Source: Sediminibacterium sp. (GTDB taxonomy: Bacteria; Bacteroidota; Bacteroidia; Chitinophagales; Chitinophagaceae). From it: 16,253 bases of DNA. The notes under the pieces were generated by a model. It was not told the DNA's origin. It did no database searches and saw only the letters and a list, made by a program, of their open reading frames with translations. The DNA is taken from contig JALQXE010000081.1 of assembly GCA_023263235.1 (NCBI GenBank), positions 1 to 16,253 of the forward strand, given 5' to 3'. This document shows, in pieces, positions 14,776-16,253 of this stretch. How positions within the stretch are numbered: position 1 is the stretch's first letter; each line of letters starts with the position of its first letter. Both the position numbers and the translations under genes were made by a program.

Positions 14776-14825
14776 TATTATCTGAAGTGTAAAAGGCTCA
14801 AAATCATCAAGTTATGTTTTTATTT

Positions 14826-14844
14826 GTGTGTAACCGTTACACAC
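14826..14844. promoter_or_regulatory. 19-bp dyad upstream of the integrase gene
   Basis: GTGTGTAAC (14826-14834) and GTTACACAC (14836-14844) are perfect 9-bp arms around a single C. It lies 16 bases before the TATATTTG box, covering the expected -33 region. It could be an operator for integrase or excisionase control, or a recombinase arm site. Confidence 0.55.
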
Positions 14845-14859
14845 TATTTGAATATTCCT

Positions 14860-14867
14860 TATATTTG
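14860..14867 (+). promoter_or_regulatory. -7 promoter element of the integrase gene
   Basis: TATATTTG matches the Bacteroidota -7 consensus TAnnTTTG in full, 25 bases before the ATG at 14893. No good -33 TTTG is found at the right spacing, but the 19-bp dyad occupies that place. Similar TATTTG units at 14821 and 14845 complicate the choice. Confidence 0.55.
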
Positions 14868-14892
14868 TTCCACACCTACAATTACTTCAATT

Positions 14893-16253
14893 ATGGGGTT
14901 CAAATATTACCTATCTAAAAGGACAGATAAATACCACATTCGTTTAAGGTACTCTTACAATAAGGGTTCACGACATGATTTTATGGTAGGGGTTTATCTA
15001 ATGGATAAAAAACACTTTAATCCTGACGATTTAGATGTTCCTGTTAAAAGAGGTGATATTGATTCAGTTCATAAAAATAGGTTACTGAAGGGGTTAAAAA
15101 GGGACTTAGAGGAGATTGTAGATGTACTTACCCTTAACAAAGAAACCCCAACTGCCGAATTGGTTAGGGAGAGGTATAATGCTCTCCATTCTAATAGGGT
15201 ATTTGATACCGATAAAGGGGTTAAGGTAAACCACTACTTTGTGATAAAGAAGATTGATGAATATTTGGAAGATGCAAAAGATAGAGTTGCAATTGGAGAT
15301 GGATTGAGAAAATCATCATATCAGAAGATTGAAAGGATATTGAAGAAGTGGAAGACCTTCTTTGAGGTAAAGGGATTATCATCTATTCAGTTTATTGATT
15401 TAGTTAATAGACAAGGACTATTTAAGGAGTTTGCAATTTGGTGTTTAGATAAGGATAACAACTTTGCTAATTCATCTATCAATAAATACAATACCACATT
15501 TAGAGGATTTATGAGATGGGCTCATAAGAAGGATTACCATAATATAGATTTATTCAGATTTGATTCCCCACATCTTAAAGAATCATCTAATCGTACCATC
15601 CTTGCTCTTTCGCCTGAACAACTAAAGGAGATTTACTCATTTAAAGGGTTTGATTATTTGAATGAAGATGGTAGTGAGAATACTGGATGTTTGGATTATA
15701 AAGATAAGAATGATAGAAACTACATAGTAAAAGATGAGTGGGTTTCAAAGAAGTATCTTAAGAAGGATGGGGATGAATATAGAGAGAAGAAGAATTCAAA
15801 GACATACACATCGTTAGAGGTATATAAAGATTTCTTTTGTTTCTTATGTTCTACATCATTAGCTTACATAGATGCCGCAAATCTGAGAATCTCTAATTAC
15901 CACCCAAATGAAGAATGTTTTGTGTTGGTTAGGCATAAGACATCAACTCCTGTAAGGATACCTTTAAATGATATGAGTAGGAGAATATGGTACAAATATT
16001 CCTCTGGTAAGAATGGTAAGGAGGACAAAGGAAGACCATTACCTAATCACTTTCTATTCCCACGATTTACTGATGATAAATTCTATTCAAATCAGAGTTG
16101 TAACGATGGTTTAAAAGTTATTGGAAGAAGATTGAAAGACAAATTGAACAACTTTGTAAATATTGAACTAAGGGCAGGTGAGGGAGTTAAAGAGGGTACA
16201 GACAAGGAAGTTCCATTATATACGAAGTTACATACACACATGGGAAGAAAGAC
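14893..16253 (+). CDS. Tyrosine recombinase/integrase, Bacteroidota type (3' end missing)
   Basis: The frame is open from ATG at 14893 to the window end, giving 453 full codons. The N-terminal region (about 1-100) has the strand pattern KYHIRLRYSYNKG...DFMVGVYL of the arm-DNA-binding domain of Bacteroidota integrases. A SAM-like core-binding domain spans about 117-225. The catalytic domain starts at about 238 (LSPEQLKEIY). K349 in VRHKTSTP is the beta-strand lysine, and H449-M-G-R452 in LHTHMGRK is the HxxR motif. The nucleophilic Tyr should lie about 30 residues past the window. The first catalytic Arg is replaced: TGLR is here TSLA (A324), as seen in some Bacteroidota integrases such as IntDOT (Ser). 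About 45 extra charged residues (about 253-300) lie between helix 1 and the catalytic block. Confidence 0.88.
   Translation, partial: MGFKYYLSKRTDKYHIRLRYSYNKGSRHDFMVGVYLMDKKHFNPDDLDVPVKRGDIDSVHKNRLLKGLKRDLEEIVDVLTLNKETPTAELVRERYNALHSNRVFDTDKGVKVNHYFVIKKIDEYLEDAKDRVAIGDGLRKSSYQKIERILKKWKTFFEVKGLSSIQFIDLVNRQGLFKEFAIWCLDKDNNFANSSINKYNTTFRGFMRWAHKKDYHNIDLFRFDSPHLKESSNRTILALSPEQLKEIYSFKGFDYLNEDGSENTGCLDYKDKNDRNYIVKDEWVSKKYLKKDGDEYREKKNSKTYTSLEVYKDFFCFLCSTSLAYIDAANLRISNYHPNEECFVLVRHKTSTPVRIPLNDMSRRIWYKYSSGKNGKEDKGRPLPNHFLFPRFTDDKFYSNQSCNDGLKVIGRRLKDKLNNFVNIELRAGEGVKEGTDKEVPLYTKLHTHMGRK

Larger units (their letters stand above)
14761..16253 (+). mobile_element. Left end of an integrative element inserted at a tRNA 3' end (partial)
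   Basis: The boundary is placed at the tRNA 3' fragment (14761-14775). The visible content is a regulatory region of about 120 bases and an integrase gene reading inward, away from the boundary. The right end and all cargo lie beyond the window. The integrase uses about twelve AGG arginine codons within 453 codons, against one or so in each chromosomal gene checked (permease, M28 peptidase), which supports transfer. The element's type (genomic island, conjugative element or prophage) cannot be decided here. No conjugation or phage gene is visible. Confidence 0.75.

Noticed and set aside
14761..14840. A complete tRNA gene on the minus strand.
   Set aside because: Only the 3' T-stem half and acceptor strand are present; T loop, anticodon arm and D arm are missing to the right.
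1..16253. CRISPR arrays, toxin-antitoxin pairs, defence genes or a riboswitch.
   Set aside because: No regularly spaced repeats, matching small gene pairs or recognisable aptamer sequence were seen. The element's cargo, where defence genes might lie, is outside the window.

Overview
The window looks like chromosomal DNA of a low-GC Bacteroidota, most likely a member of the Chitinophagaceae or a relative; this is inferred from gene content and style, not from a search. Supporting signs are AT-rich DNA, starts without clear Shine-Dalgarno sequences, possible TAnnTTTG promoter boxes, a SnoaL-like lipoprotein and an OmpH/Skp-like coiled-coil protein, and a Bacteroidota-type tyrosine integrase at the right end.

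Region 1 (1-4078, + strand) starts with the last 46 codons of rpoC and its terminator. An OmpH/Skp-like envelope protein with its own terminator follows. Next comes a likely operon of an APC amino acid permease, a heptose-7-phosphate kinase (the HldE/RfaE kinase domain alone) and IspD of the MEP isoprenoid pathway. Region 2 (4110-8564) holds a Gfo/Idh/MocA oxidoreductase (-) and a MurNAc recycling module: anmK (+) converges on murQ (-). murQ overlaps an upstream gene for an exported class-V aminotransferase-fold PLP enzyme by 8 bases. AnmK and MurQ together turn anhydro-MurNAc into GlcNAc-6-phosphate, and the PLP enzyme may be a new partner.

Region 3 (8735-13138, + strand) is envelope-directed: a secreted M28 metallopeptidase, two related lipoproteins with the same lipobox region, a secreted protein with an apparent internal duplication, and a ferric-reductase-like membrane protein with four candidate haem histidines. 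Two intergenic hairpins here are clearly related to each other. Region 4 (13145-14546, - strand) encodes a CorA-family metal transporter and a small four-helix membrane protein.

Region 5 (about 14726-16253) is the left end of an integrated element. A tRNA-type terminator is followed by only the last 14 bases or so of a tRNA gene, facing left; the rest of the tRNA is not there. Then come a perfect 19-bp dyad, a TATATTTG promoter box and a long open frame for a tyrosine recombinase that runs off the window. The simplest reading is integration at the 3' end of a tRNA gene, with the restored tRNA and the cargo genes lying beyond the right edge. Any new system carried by the element is outside what can be seen here.
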